Positions 42,474-51,578 of a stretch of DNA of 64,000 nt are shown here, in pieces. The DNA lies in assembly GCF_900109035.1 (NCBI RefSeq), contig NZ_FNYD01000012.1, forward strand, positions 62,001 to 126,000, read 5' to 3'. Below the pieces are notes generated by a model, which did no database searches, had not been told where the DNA came from, and saw only the letters and a program-made list of their open reading frames with translations. Both the position numbers and the translations under genes were made by a program. Position 1 is the first letter of the stretch. Every line of letters starts with the position of its first letter. The DNA comes from Cribrihabitans marinus. GTDB taxonomy: Bacteria; Pseudomonadota; Alphaproteobacteria; Rhodobacterales; Rhodobacteraceae.

Positions 42474-42896
42474 TCAATTCGACCGTCCCGTCATCCGCTC
42501 GGGCAGGTAGAGGGCCAGTTGCGGAAACTAGATCGTGAACAGCGGCAGCACCGTCAGCGTCGAGCTGGACGAACTGGTCCAGATCCGGGTCAGCATGGCG
42601 TCGCCCGCCTGGCGCGTCGTCAGCCTAGGCAGGTATTGCCACCGCAGGAACACCGGGAAATCGGGGGTCAGGAGTATTCCCGGCCCCTTGGCGGCCAGAC
42701 CCGGTGCGGTCACCGGGGCGACGGAACAGGCCGCCAGGACACCGGCGTTGCCGTACGAGGCCGCGTTGTCATGCCCCGCGCCATCGCGATCGATCAGGGT
42801 ATCGGGCCTGCCGGCGCGCGCCAGCCAGATCGCGGTCGACAGGCCGACGATGCCGGCACCGATCACCACCACCGGACTGTTCGCGTCGTCCTTCAT
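42474..42896 (-). pseudogene. Deletion scar: DAO-family oxidase start fused to TRAP permease end
   Basis: Starting at ATG 42896 the frame encodes a clear FAD-binding N-terminus (VVVIGAGIVGLSTAIWLARAG and ASYGNAGVLAACSVAPVT) of a DadA-like D-amino-acid oxidase/dehydrogenase, normally about 415 residues. After about 95 residues the sequence changes to LTVLPLFTI, meets a TAG stop at 42528-42530, and continues in the same frame as FPQLALYLPERM and a TGA at 42474. That tail is typical of the C-terminus of TRAP large permeases (DctM). Both parts are fragments, so the product is non-functional. Confidence 0.72.
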
Positions 42897-42968
42897 TGAA
42901 TAGCCACCCCTGCCCAGCCTTTGATGTATGGCACCGAATCGCTGACACGAGCGTAACATGCTGCCGAT

Positions 42969-42986
42969 AATACTGTATACAGTATT
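42969..42986. promoter_or_regulatory. Orphan GntR-type operator palindrome
   Basis: AATACTGTATACAGTATT is a perfect 18-bp palindrome around TGTATACA, the usual core of operators bound by FCD-type GntR regulators. It sits between the oxidase fragment and the headless GntR gene, where an autoregulated divergent control site would be. Confidence 0.6.
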
Positions 42987-43062
42987 GCCGACAATTAAGG
43001 ATTTGATTTGACAGGGCTGTCCCTTGGTTTTCCGCCTCTCATAACCAATTTGACCGAGTTGG

Positions 43063-43515
43063 GTGTTGGAAAAGGCGAATGTCGTCGCACGGGCGTGTGC
43101 GGAACTTCGGGACAAGCTGCGCTGTGCGCTGGAATGCGAGGCCGTGCGGCGTCTGATCGAACGTGATGACCGGAAGCAGATCGAGGCCCTGGTCGACCAT
43201 CTCGACCGAACCGAGCCGATCTATGTGACCTGCGAGGATTTCTCGGAACTCGCGCGCATGGACGAGGCGTTTGACATCAAGATCGCCAAGTGCTCCGGCA
43301 ACGCCGAACTTGTCGACATGCTGCGCAACGTCAATGAACGGATGCGTTATTTTCGGACAATCAACCGGCGTCAATTGCGGCTCCAACCTCAGAGCGACGA
43401 CCCTGAGGGCCTGAGCGCGCATTGGAAGATCGTGAGGGCCATCGTGGCAAAGGACACCGAAACCGCCGTTGCGGCAACATCGAGTGCCGCAGCGAACAGG
43501 TCGTCGAACTCGTGA
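43063..43515 (+). pseudogene. GntR-family regulator lacking its DNA-binding domain
   Basis: The 150-residue frame starts at GTG 43063 directly after an in-frame stop and contains only the helical FCD ligand-binding domain (ELARMDEAFDIKIAKCSGNAELVDML, shortened; and SAHWKIVRAIVAKD near the end). The N-terminal winged helix (about 70 residues) is missing; only 76 bp separate the frame from the operator. One metal-ligand position usually His is Asp in DEAFD. The C-terminus also looks frayed (TSSAAANRSSNS). This is most likely a decayed regulator of the neighbouring catabolic operon. Confidence 0.65.
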
Positions 43516-43554
43516 AACTGGCCCATTCCGAGCTGTTCGTTCCGAACCCGTGAT

Positions 43555-43618
43555 CCGGGCGCAAGGCGCCCGGCATCTCAATTCGCCGCCGCGAGCGGGG
43601 CAGTCTCCCCTGCCCCGC
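43555..43618. terminator. Two hairpins between gntR remnant and gabT
   Basis: An 8-bp stem CCGGGCGC (arms 43555-43562 and 43566-43573, 3-nt loop) and an 8-bp stem GCGGGGCA (arms 43595-43602 and 43611-43618). They lie between convergent genes and would suit termination from both sides, although T-runs are absent. Confidence 0.5.
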
Positions 43619-43626
43619 CCGTCGGC

Positions 43627-44904
43627 TCAGGCGGCCTTTACCGCGCTGACCGACGCGTCCAGGATGTCCATCGCCTCGGCGAAGATGTCGTCGGGCACGG
43701 TGATCGGCGCCAGGAAGCGGATCACGTTGCCATGCACGCCGCAGGTCAGCAGGACCAGCCCGCGCTCCAGTGCCTCGGCGCGGATCGCATTGGCCATCTC
43801 GGGGTTCGGCCTGCTGCCGTCGGCGGTGTTGAACTCGGCCGCGACCATGAAGCCGGGGCCGCGGATCTCGGCGATCTCGGGCGTGGTCGAGCGGATCGCC
43901 TCGAGCCGCTGCTTCAGGCGCGAGCCCAGCTCGTTGGCGCGGGCGCACAGGTCCTCCTCCTCGATCACGTCCAGCACGGCGTGGGCGGCGGCGATGCCCA
44001 GCGGGTTGCCGCCATAGGTGCCGCCCAGCCCGCCGGCATGGGCGGCGTCCATCAGATCGGCCCGGCCCGTCACCGCCGCCAGCGGCAGCCCGCCGGCCAG
44101 ACCCTTGGCCATGGTGGTCAGGTCGGCGGCCACGTCATAGCCCTCCATCGCGAAGAGATTGCCGGTGCGGGCGAAACCGGTCTGCACCTCGTCGGCGATC
44201 AAAACGATGCCATGCTCGTCGCACAGCCGGCGCAGCCCGCGCATCAGCTCGGCCGGCGCGGGATAGAACCCGCCTTCGCCCTGCACCGGCTCGATCACGA
44301 TGGCCGCGACCCGGCCCGGGTCCAGATCGGACTTGAACAGCCCGGTCAGCGCGCCAAGCGCATCCGCGGTGGTGGTGCCGTGCAGCTCGACCGGGAACGG
44401 CACGTGAAAGACATCGGGCATCATGGCGCCGAACCCGGCCTTGTAGGGATGCACCTTGCCGGTCAGGCTCATCCCCATGAAGGTGCGGCCGTGGAACCCG
44501 CCGCCAAAGGCCACCACCGCGTCGCGGCCGGTGGCGATGCGGGCGATCTTGATGGCGTTCTCGACCGCCTCGGCGCCGGTGGTGACAAACACCGTCTTCT
44601 TGTCGAAATCGCCGGGCACCTTGTCGTTCAGCCGTTCGGCCAGCCGCACATAGCTTTCATAGGGCAGCACCTGGTGGCAGGTATGGGTGAAGGACTCGGC
44701 CTGGCGGCGCACCGCCTCCATGACCTTGGGGTGGCAGTGGCCGGTATTCACCACCGCGATGCCGGCGGCGAAGTCGATATAGCGCTTGCCCTCGACGTCC
44801 CAGACCTCGGAATTGCTGGCGCGGTCCACGTAGATCTGCGTCTGCATGCCGACCCCGCGCGAGATCGCGCCGTCGCGGCGTTTCGAGATTTCCGAATTCA
44901 ACAT
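43627..44904 (-). CDS. gabT: 4-aminobutyrate aminotransferase GabT
   Basis: A 425-residue class III aminotransferase. It shows DVEGKRYIDFAAGIAVVNTGH, the cofactor-binding TTGAEAVENAIKIAR, FHGRTFMGMSLTGK, the aspartate in IADEVQTGFARTG, and PLP-binding Lys267 in TMAKGLAGG. GabT moves the amino group of GABA to 2-oxoglutarate, giving succinate semialdehyde and glutamate. No gabD is seen nearby. AGGGG precedes ATG 44904. 5-aminovalerate aminotransferase activity is also possible in this family. Confidence 0.9.
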   Translation of the reverse strand: MLNSEISKRRDGAISRGVGMQTQIYVDRASNSEVWDVEGKRYIDFAAGIAVVNTGHCHPKVMEAVRRQAESFTHTCHQVLPYESYVRLAERLNDKVPGDFDKKTVFVTTGAEAVENAIKIARIATGRDAVVAFGGGFHGRTFMGMSLTGKVHPYKAGFGAMMPDVFHVPFPVELHGTTTADALGALTGLFKSDLDPGRVAAIVIEPVQGEGGFYPAPAELMRGLRRLCDEHGIVLIADEVQTGFARTGNLFAMEGYDVAADLTTMAKGLAGGLPLAAVTGRADLMDAAHAGGLGGTYGGNPLGIAAAHAVLDVIEEEDLCARANELGSRLKQRLEAIRSTTPEIAEIRGPGFMVAAEFNTADGSRPNPEMANAIRAEALERGLVLLTCGVHGNVIRFLAPITVPDDIFAEAMDILDASVSAVKAA

Positions 44905-45114
44905 GTCGCATCCCCTGCGTCAAAAGGGCCCCGCGGACCCGAGTAAGTGTTGGCGGCACTCTACAAGGATTGCAGGCGGGCAAAAGGCCCATTCGCGACC
45001 CCGGGGGCGGTTCCCGCCGTCGCATCGCGCCGGCGCAGATTTTCATTGACGCCGGCGCCCGCATCCCCGACTTCCTTGGCCCTGAGACCACCACTTGACC
45101 AGGAGCGGCGCGCC

Positions 45115-46125
45115 ATGCTGGACCGGGATCTGCCCCTCGACACGCTTCTCGACCACCTGCACCGGCTGGCCCGGTCCTCGCTGCACCTGTGGGCGGTGCC
45201 GGACGGTGCCGATATCCGGCTGATCAACGTGTCCGAGAACGTCACCTTCCTGGTCGAGGCGCCGGACGGGTTCCGGGCGGTGCTGCGCGCGCACCGCGAG
45301 GATTACCACAGCCGGCGCGCCATCGACTCCGAACTGGCCTGGCTGCGCGCGCTGGACGCCGACGGCGCGGTGCCGACCCCGCGCGTCTACGCCGGCCGCG
45401 ACGGCCGCGCGATCCAGACCGGCCGGACCCCGGGGCTGGAGCGTCCGCGCTTCATGGTGCTGTTCCACTTCATCGAGGGCCACGCCCCGGACGAGGACGG
45501 CGATCTCACTCCCGGTTTCGAGGAACTCGGCGCGCTTGCCGCGCGCTGCCACCAGCACGTGCTGCGCTGGCCCCGGCCCGAAGGCTTCGAGCGCCTGACA
45601 TGGGACACCGAGGCGGTGTTCGGGCCCGCGCCCACCTGGGGCGACTGGCGCGATGCGCCCAACCTGGACGGTGACATGCGCGTCGTGCTCGAGCGGGTGG
45701 AACGGGTGGTGCGTGCCCGGCTCGACCGGTTCGGCAAGGCACCCGACCGCTACAACCTGATCCATGCCGACATGCGCCTGGCCAACCTGCTGGTTGGCCC
45801 CGCCGGCACACGGGTGATCGATTTCGACGATTGCGGCATGGGCTGGTTCCTCTACGATTTCGCCGCCGCCATCAGCTTCATCGAGGACGACCCGCGCATC
45901 CCGGCGCTGAAATCCGCCTGGCTGCGCGGCTATCGCACGGTGCGGGCGCTCAGCCCCGAAGAAGAGGCCGAGATCGACACCTTCGTGATGCTGCGCCGGA
46001 TGGCCCTCCTGGCCTGGATCGGCAGTCATATCGAAGCGCCCGAACCGCAGCAGATGGCCCCCACCTTCGCCGCCGGAACGGCCGAACTGGGCCGCGCCTA
46101 TCTCGCCCGGTTCGACGCGGGCTGA
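45115..46125 (+). CDS. Aminoglycoside-phosphotransferase-fold kinase
   Basis: A 336-residue APH/choline-kinase-like small-molecule kinase. ATG 45115 follows AGGAG by 9 nt. The N-lobe has INVSENVTFLVEA and the ATP-binding region around FRAVLRAHRE; the catalytic loop IHADMRLANLLV (HxDxxxxN) and the metal-binding VIDFDDCG are intact. Relatives include homoserine kinase type II, SrkA and uncharacterised kinases that phosphorylate amines or alcohols. It is divergent from gabT and upstream of the amine-type gene cluster, so an amine or amino-alcohol substrate is plausible. Confidence 0.83.
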   Translation: MLDRDLPLDTLLDHLHRLARSSLHLWAVPDGADIRLINVSENVTFLVEAPDGFRAVLRAHREDYHSRRAIDSELAWLRALDADGAVPTPRVYAGRDGRAIQTGRTPGLERPRFMVLFHFIEGHAPDEDGDLTPGFEELGALAARCHQHVLRWPRPEGFERLTWDTEAVFGPAPTWGDWRDAPNLDGDMRVVLERVERVVRARLDRFGKAPDRYNLIHADMRLANLLVGPAGTRVIDFDDCGMGWFLYDFAAAISFIEDDPRIPALKSAWLRGYRTVRALSPEEEAEIDTFVMLRRMALLAWIGSHIEAPEPQQMAPTFAAGTAELGRAYLARFDAG

Positions 46126-46264
46126 ACACCCGGGCGGCGGATCAGCCCCGCCCCCCCTGCCCCGCCATGTGCCGCGGCAAGTCGCTGCGCGCGTGCAGGA
46201 TATCCACGACGATCACCATCTCGGACCCTCAATTTCCTCCGCCCTGGCACTCGAATCTGCCTGG

Positions 46265-47254
46265 CTAGGACACACCCGGCCGCGCGGCGTCCGAGAACCG
46301 GACGTTCACCTTGTCCTCGCGAAAGTCGTCGAGACCCAGCCGCCAGCTGCGCTCGGGCCAGAACAGCTCCAGGCTGCCCGAGCGGGGCCGGTAGGCGGCG
46401 GTGTAGAGCGTGCCGAAGCCCGAGGAAAACGCCGTCGAATAGAGCGGCGGGCGCAGGAAGGCGCGGATGAACTTGTCCTGGGTTTCGGGATGCAGTGTGA
46501 GGCGCTGCAGCAGATAGCGTTCGCGCTCGACCGTGGCGGTGAACCGCGCGTGGCTTGACCATTCCACCCGCTCCTGGTGGTTGGTGGCCACCGCCGCCCG
46601 CGACAGCACCGCCGGCCGGTCCGGCGCCAGATAGGCGGTCAGGTAGTGCCGCCGGGCGTCCACCGCCGTCACGTTGTAGCTCATGTGGCAGGGCACGCGG
46701 GACAGCACGGCGCCGGCCTCCTCGGCGGTGGTGCAGGTCTGCAGCACATAGCGCAGGATCAGCGGCACACCGAACCCGTCGCCCACCTCGCGCCGGCCGC
46801 CAAAGGTCAGTGAGACCGCCAGACCGGCATCGTTGATCCCGTCCACCAGCCCGAACAGCCCGTCGCTGGTGCCGATCACCCCGCGCCCGTCCCAGTTGGT
46901 CTTGAGCACGATCCCGTCGAAGGCCTCGGCGCTGTAGTCGTAGTTGCGCACGATCAGCGGCTCGTCGCCCGGCCAGACCGCCTGGCTGCAGGCGGCCAGA
47001 TAGGCCGGCGGGCAGTAATAGCTGAGAAACCGCGCCTCGCGGTCGCCGCCGCCCGCCAGCACGCAGAGCCGGTCATAGAGATCCGCGATCTCGGGCATAT
47101 GCGCCTGAAGCGCGCGGCGGCTCTCCAGGTATGTGGGACGCCCCGACAGCCCCTCGCGCGACCACCAGGCGGCATAGGCGGGCCAGTAATCGGCAAACAG
47201 CCCGGCCCATTTCGGGCCGGGAGTGTCCTCGGCGATGGCACGGAAACTCAGCAT
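46265..47254 (-). CDS. C45-family autoproteolytic acyltransferase/hydrolase
   Basis: A 329-residue relative of isopenicillin-N acyltransferase (C45/NTN family). The presumed nucleophile is Cys89 in YLAACSQAVW, after which the proenzyme would self-cleave; PLIVRNYDYS and GLVDGINDAGLAVSLTFGG follow, as in the family, then ATNHQE. These enzymes transfer or remove acyl groups at amide bonds. It is the last gene of a leftward run with an ATP-grasp ligase, a decarboxylase-like PLP enzyme and a nitrilase, so it may finish or recycle an acylated amine made by them. Confidence 0.75.
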   Translation of the reverse strand: MLSFRAIAEDTPGPKWAGLFADYWPAYAAWWSREGLSGRPTYLESRRALQAHMPEIADLYDRLCVLAGGGDREARFLSYYCPPAYLAACSQAVWPGDEPLIVRNYDYSAEAFDGIVLKTNWDGRGVIGTSDGLFGLVDGINDAGLAVSLTFGGRREVGDGFGVPLILRYVLQTCTTAEEAGAVLSRVPCHMSYNVTAVDARRHYLTAYLAPDRPAVLSRAAVATNHQERVEWSSHARFTATVERERYLLQRLTLHPETQDKFIRAFLRPPLYSTAFSSGFGTLYTAAYRPRSGSLELFWPERSWRLGLDDFREDKVNVRFSDAARPGVS

Positions 47255-47309
47255 GGGGTCTCTTGGGCGATTCCGGCGCGATTGGCAATGCGCCGGAACC
47301 GATGCGGTC

Positions 47310-48761
47310 TCACATGATCTTGAACGCCGGATCCTCGAGCACCTGCGCCGAGGGCAGCGGACGCGCCGAATAGGCCGCCTTGATCCCGTCGATCCAGCGC
47401 TTGGATTTCGCCGTCAGCTGGAAGCCCTGGGTCATCGACCGCCCCCGCGTCACCAGGATGCCCAGGTCGGCCCCCTCATAGCGATAGTCGCCCACGTTCG
47501 AGATCCGCAGGAAGAACGCCTCGTCCTCGCTCTCGACCGCGCGGCGGTGATAGTCGAACCGGTCATAGACCACCTGCCCGTCCGGCAGCATCTTGTAGAT
47601 GCCCGATTGCGGCGCGTGGGTGATGATGTCCACGTTGTCGTCGGTGTGCTTGATGACCATCTGCGACCACGAGTCGATCATGTCGGGATCGGCCCATCGG
47701 GAGTTCAACTCCTCGACCTCCAGCTTGAAGGGCTTTTTGGAAAACTCCAGCAGATGGAACAGGAACAGCGGCGCGTCGGCATGGGCAAAGGCCGCGTGGT
47801 TGGTCATCGAACTGGCCCCGGTGATGCGCGGGTTCAGCTCGCCCAGCCAGATGTCGCCGGACTTCTTGTCGATCAGGAAATCCAGCTCGAAATAGCCCCG
47901 ATAGCCTTCCTTGCGCAGCTGTTCACCGAACTTGAACGTGAGCTCGCGCGCCTTCTGCCGGGTCTTGGGGGGAAAGGCGGTCGAGAAGATCTCGTTTCCG
48001 CACCAGCCGCCGCGATAGGGCGTGAGCTCGCTGAACCCCACAAGCTCGGTCATCAGCGGGCCGACGATGGTGCCCTTGGCCGTGGCGCAGGCCTCGATCG
48101 CAGAGCCGCGGCAGTTGATCCGCTTCATGATCTTGATCTCCCCCTCGCCCACGATCTCGTGTTCGTGGCGGCGGAAGTCGGCCTCGGACTTGATGAAGAA
48201 CGTCGTGTGCCCGCTGTCGCCGAAGGCCGATTGCAGCACCAGGTCGTCGCCCAGCTTGGCCTTCTTGCAGACCTCCTGCAGATGCGCGTAGCCCTTGACC
48301 TCGGAGAGCGTGTTGGGCACCGACGGCACGCCGGCCTTGTTGCCAATGCGCACGGTCTCGATCTTGTTGTCCATGCTGGTGCGCAGCTTGGCCTTGGGGA
48401 ACCACACCTCGCCGCCCAGCTCCTTGACCAGTTTCTCGGTGGTCTCGTCGAACATCAGGAACACGAATTTCGGCTTGCCGCCGCGCGCCTTGACGTAATC
48501 CACCACCTCCTTGTGCTGCAGCAGGTAGTTGTTGATGTCCTCGATCGACTGGAACTCGTCATGCGGCAGCTCGGACGGGCACAGCACGTTGGGATGCCGG
48601 CCGTCGAAACAGTCCATATAGCAGATATACTTGAAATTCTTGACCCATTCATCCAGCCCCAGCAGGTTGAAATTGGTCGCCGAGACGAAATAGATCGGAT
48701 CCTTGTTGGTGTGGAAATACCGGCGGATCTCGGAAATGTTCTTGAGCGTCTTCTTGGGCAT
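47310..48761 (-). CDS. ATP-grasp ligase (biotin-carboxylase-like)
   Basis: A 483-residue ATP-grasp protein: an N-terminal Rossmann-like part, then the ATP-binding LVLQSAFGDSGHTTFFI loop and the catalytic metal-binding YFELDFLIDK and LGELNPRITGASSMTNHA segment. Such enzymes activate a carboxylate with ATP and join it to an amine or thiol. There is no biotin-carboxyl-carrier gene nearby, so true biotin carboxylase is unlikely. A strong AAGGAGAGG site precedes ATG 48761. With the neighbouring decarboxylase-like and nitrilase genes it probably makes an amide of an amine product. Confidence 0.78.
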   Translation of the reverse strand: MPKKTLKNISEIRRYFHTNKDPIYFVSATNFNLLGLDEWVKNFKYICYMDCFDGRHPNVLCPSELPHDEFQSIEDINNYLLQHKEVVDYVKARGGKPKFVFLMFDETTEKLVKELGGEVWFPKAKLRTSMDNKIETVRIGNKAGVPSVPNTLSEVKGYAHLQEVCKKAKLGDDLVLQSAFGDSGHTTFFIKSEADFRRHEHEIVGEGEIKIMKRINCRGSAIEACATAKGTIVGPLMTELVGFSELTPYRGGWCGNEIFSTAFPPKTRQKARELTFKFGEQLRKEGYRGYFELDFLIDKKSGDIWLGELNPRITGASSMTNHAAFAHADAPLFLFHLLEFSKKPFKLEVEELNSRWADPDMIDSWSQMVIKHTDDNVDIITHAPQSGIYKMLPDGQVVYDRFDYHRRAVESEDEAFFLRISNVGDYRYEGADLGILVTRGRSMTQGFQLTAKSKRWIDGIKAAYSARPLPSAQVLEDPAFKIM

Positions 48762-48785
48762 ATCGGGTCCTCTCCTTGTCTCGTC

Positions 48786-51530
48786 TCACGCCGCCACGGA
48801 TTTCAGGGCGTCCTTGGTGAACACGCGCAGGCCCAGGTCGGGGCGGAAGCCGTGGATCTCGCTTACGTCCAGCGCGCGCATGAACGCCAGGATCTCGGGG
48901 CTGACCACCTGGCCGGGCACCAGGATCGGAAAGCCGGGGGGATAGGGAATGATGAACGAAGCCGAGACCAGCTCCTCGCCGTCCTCCAGCCGTTTCATCA
49001 GCCCGTCATCCAGCGGCAGGTAGTCGCAATTCTCCTCGTCATAGGACAGGAAGAACGCGGTGCGGATGTCGCCCTCGGGGGTGTCCTGACCGCCACGGAA
49101 CGCATCGTGGAAGCGGCTGAAATCGGGCAGCGGCGGCACATGCTCGATCAGCGCCGAAACCCGGTTCTCGAACGAGCGCCTCTCCATCTTGGATGCATCG
49201 TCCAGCAGGTCGTCCAGGCCGTTGGCGATCTCGACCAGCACCTCGATCAGATAGGCGACCGAGGAGCGCGTGGTGCCGATATTGGTCATGAACAGCACCG
49301 TGTTGCGCGAGGTCTTGTTGATCTGGATGCCGTATTTGTCCATCAGGATCTGGGTCTTGAACGTGTCCCCGTCCCAGCCGGTGCCGCCCACGGTCAGGGT
49401 GACGCGGGTGGGGTCCAGCACGAACTCGTCGCGGCTCCAGATGTCCCACTTGTCCGACCAGCCCTGCTCGGCGTCGTAATAGGCCTCGATCCCGCTCTCG
49501 CGGTATTCCTCGGGGATCATCATGCCCGGCGTCAGCACCTTGAAATACCGGTTCAGCACCGGGTGCGTGGCCACCGCGCGGCGGATCGCCATGGCGCTTT
49601 CCACCTGGCGTTGCACGAACTCGAACCCTTCCAGTTCCACCTGCCTGCGGCCCACGTCCAGCGAGGCGATGATCTGGTAATTGGGCGAGGTCGACGTGTG
49701 CGTCATGTAGGCCTCGTGAAAGACCTGTTCGACCTCGCCCTTGAAGTCCTGGTCGTTGACATGGATCATCGATCCTTGCCGGAGCGAGGTCAGCGTCTTG
49801 TGGGTCGATTGCGTGGCATAGACCCGCACACGCGCGTCGGGCGGCGGCACCAGCCGCGTGTTCAGCCAGGTCTCGTCATCGGCCTTTTCCAGCTCCTTGT
49901 GCTGCGCCTCCCAGGCTGCGGCGGCCTCGGGCGTGCGCAGGCTCTCGCGCAGGGTGTTGGCCACGCTCATCGCGGTGCGCTGGCGGTAGGTCGGCACGAA
50001 GCGGGCAAAGGCGAACCACGCTTCGTCCCACAGGAACACCAGGTCGCGCTTGATCGCCAGGCATTCCTCCATCACCCGCTGCACGTTGTAGATCAGCCCG
50101 TCGAAGGTGCAGTTGGTCAGCAGGACCATGCGCACCCGGTCCAGCTTGCCGGCCGCCTTCAGCTTCAGCAGCGTGTGCTTGATCTCGCGCAGCGGCACTG
50201 CGCCATACATCGAATACTCGTGCAGCGGATAGCTGTCCATGTAGACGACATTGGCCCCGGCCAGAACCATCCCGTAGTGGTGCGACTTGTGACAGTCGCG
50301 GTCGACCAGCACGATATCGCCCGGACGGATCAGCGCTTGCACCACGATCTTGTTGCAGGTCGAGGTGCCGTTTGTGGCGAAAAACGTCTGTTTAGAGCCG
50401 AAAGCCCGCGCCGCCATGTCCTGCGCTTCCTTTATCGGACCGCGCGGCTCAAGCAGGCTGTCGAGCCCGCCAGAGGTGGCCGAAGTCTCGGCCAGGAAGA
50501 TGTTGGGCCCATAGAAAGCACCCATGTCCTGGATCCAGTGGCTGCGGCTGATCGACTTACCGCGGCTGATCGGCATGGCGTGAAAGACACCGGTGGGCTG
50601 CTTGGAATACTCCTTGAGCGCGGTGAAGAACGGCGTCTTGTAGCGCCGCCCCACCCCGCGCAGGATGTTCAGGTGCAGCTCCAGGAAATCCTCCTGGTTG
50701 TAGAACACGCGCCGGCAGCGGCCCAGGTCCAGCCCGGCAATGTCCTCGGCCGAGCGGTCGGTGATCAGGTAGGCGTCCAGTTCCGGGCGGATCCTTTCGA
50801 TCAGGCGACAGGCTTCGGGGCCGTAATGGCTGGGTTCCAGCGCGTCCACATCCTCCTGGTCGCTGACCTGGCTGAGATACTGCTTGAGCAGCGGCAGCGC
50901 GTTGCGCGACTTCAGCGTCAGGCCGGGACGGATCACCACCGCCTGAACATTGTGGTTGAACAGGATGCCCATCAGCGCATCTTCCAGGCTGGGCACGATC
51001 ACCGGCTCATAGATGAACGGATCCTCGGACCGGCGCACCCGGTGCAGGTTGTTGCGCAGGAATCGTTCCTGGTGCTCGTTGACCTTGTCGACGATCAACA
51101 CCTCGAAATAGTGCCGCCCCAGCGCGCGATCCTCGGGGGCCAGCGCGGTTTCGTCCTCGTAATCCTCGCTGTCGCCGTCGTCGCCGCCGATCGGGATCGT
51201 GCGGCGGCGATAGGCGCCCGAGGTCAGTGCCCGCGCCACCCGCCGCACCGAGATCGACAGATCCTCGATATTGCGCTGATCCAGCATCCGCCGCAGGTGT
51301 TCAAAGGATTGTCCGCCGGGAAAGGCCCAGTAGACCTCGATGGGGGCCAGAACGTCGAACAGCGCCTCGGCAGTGGCCAGGAGCTTCTTGCCCTGCCGGC
51401 CCTCTATGCCATGCACGCTCAGCGACTCGGCGGTCTCGCGCAACGCGCTCCAGCGGTCGGCGCGCAATTGCGTGGCGCTGTAATAGTCGCCGATTGTCGG
51501 CAACTTGGACTTGGCGGATTGGGCCTCCAT
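48786..51530 (-). CDS. Large Orn/Lys/Arg-decarboxylase-like PLP enzyme
   Basis: A 914-residue fold-type I PLP enzyme. The N-terminal 300 residues include a receiver-like wing region (HYFEVLIVDKVNEHQERFLR, ITDRSAEDIAGLDL). The catalytic domain has FFATNGTSTCNKIV, DRDCHKSHHYGMVL, the aspartate in LVFLWDEAWFAF and the PLP lysine K578 in TQSTHKTLTSLRQGS, all as in bacterial biodegradative decarboxylases. At 914 residues it is longer than arginine decarboxylase AdiA (about 755), with inserts around residues 540-575 and 660-720. Substrate not deducible; decarboxylation of a basic amino acid to a polyamine-like amine is the family activity. It lies between nitrilase and ATP-grasp genes on the same strand. 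Confidence 0.85.
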   Translation of the reverse strand: MEAQSAKSKLPTIGDYYSATQLRADRWSALRETAESLSVHGIEGRQGKKLLATAEALFDVLAPIEVYWAFPGGQSFEHLRRMLDQRNIEDLSISVRRVARALTSGAYRRRTIPIGGDDGDSEDYEDETALAPEDRALGRHYFEVLIVDKVNEHQERFLRNNLHRVRRSEDPFIYEPVIVPSLEDALMGILFNHNVQAVVIRPGLTLKSRNALPLLKQYLSQVSDQEDVDALEPSHYGPEACRLIERIRPELDAYLITDRSAEDIAGLDLGRCRRVFYNQEDFLELHLNILRGVGRRYKTPFFTALKEYSKQPTGVFHAMPISRGKSISRSHWIQDMGAFYGPNIFLAETSATSGGLDSLLEPRGPIKEAQDMAARAFGSKQTFFATNGTSTCNKIVVQALIRPGDIVLVDRDCHKSHHYGMVLAGANVVYMDSYPLHEYSMYGAVPLREIKHTLLKLKAAGKLDRVRMVLLTNCTFDGLIYNVQRVMEECLAIKRDLVFLWDEAWFAFARFVPTYRQRTAMSVANTLRESLRTPEAAAAWEAQHKELEKADDETWLNTRLVPPPDARVRVYATQSTHKTLTSLRQGSMIHVNDQDFKGEVEQVFHEAYMTHTSTSPNYQIIASLDVGRRQVELEGFEFVQRQVESAMAIRRAVATHPVLNRYFKVLTPGMMIPEEYRESGIEAYYDAEQGWSDKWDIWSRDEFVLDPTRVTLTVGGTGWDGDTFKTQILMDKYGIQINKTSRNTVLFMTNIGTTRSSVAYLIEVLVEIANGLDDLLDDASKMERRSFENRVSALIEHVPPLPDFSRFHDAFRGGQDTPEGDIRTAFFLSYDEENCDYLPLDDGLMKRLEDGEELVSASFIIPYPPGFPILVPGQVVSPEILAFMRALDVSEIHGFRPDLGLRVFTKDALKSVAA

Positions 51531-51578
51531 CGGTCAGTCCTCCCCCGGCGCGCGGCGCCGGCCTGTGGCCCCCCGGGA

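Noticed and set aside
47310-48761. True biotin carboxylase
   Set aside because: No carrier protein or carboxyltransferase gene nearby; the neighbours suggest amide ligation.
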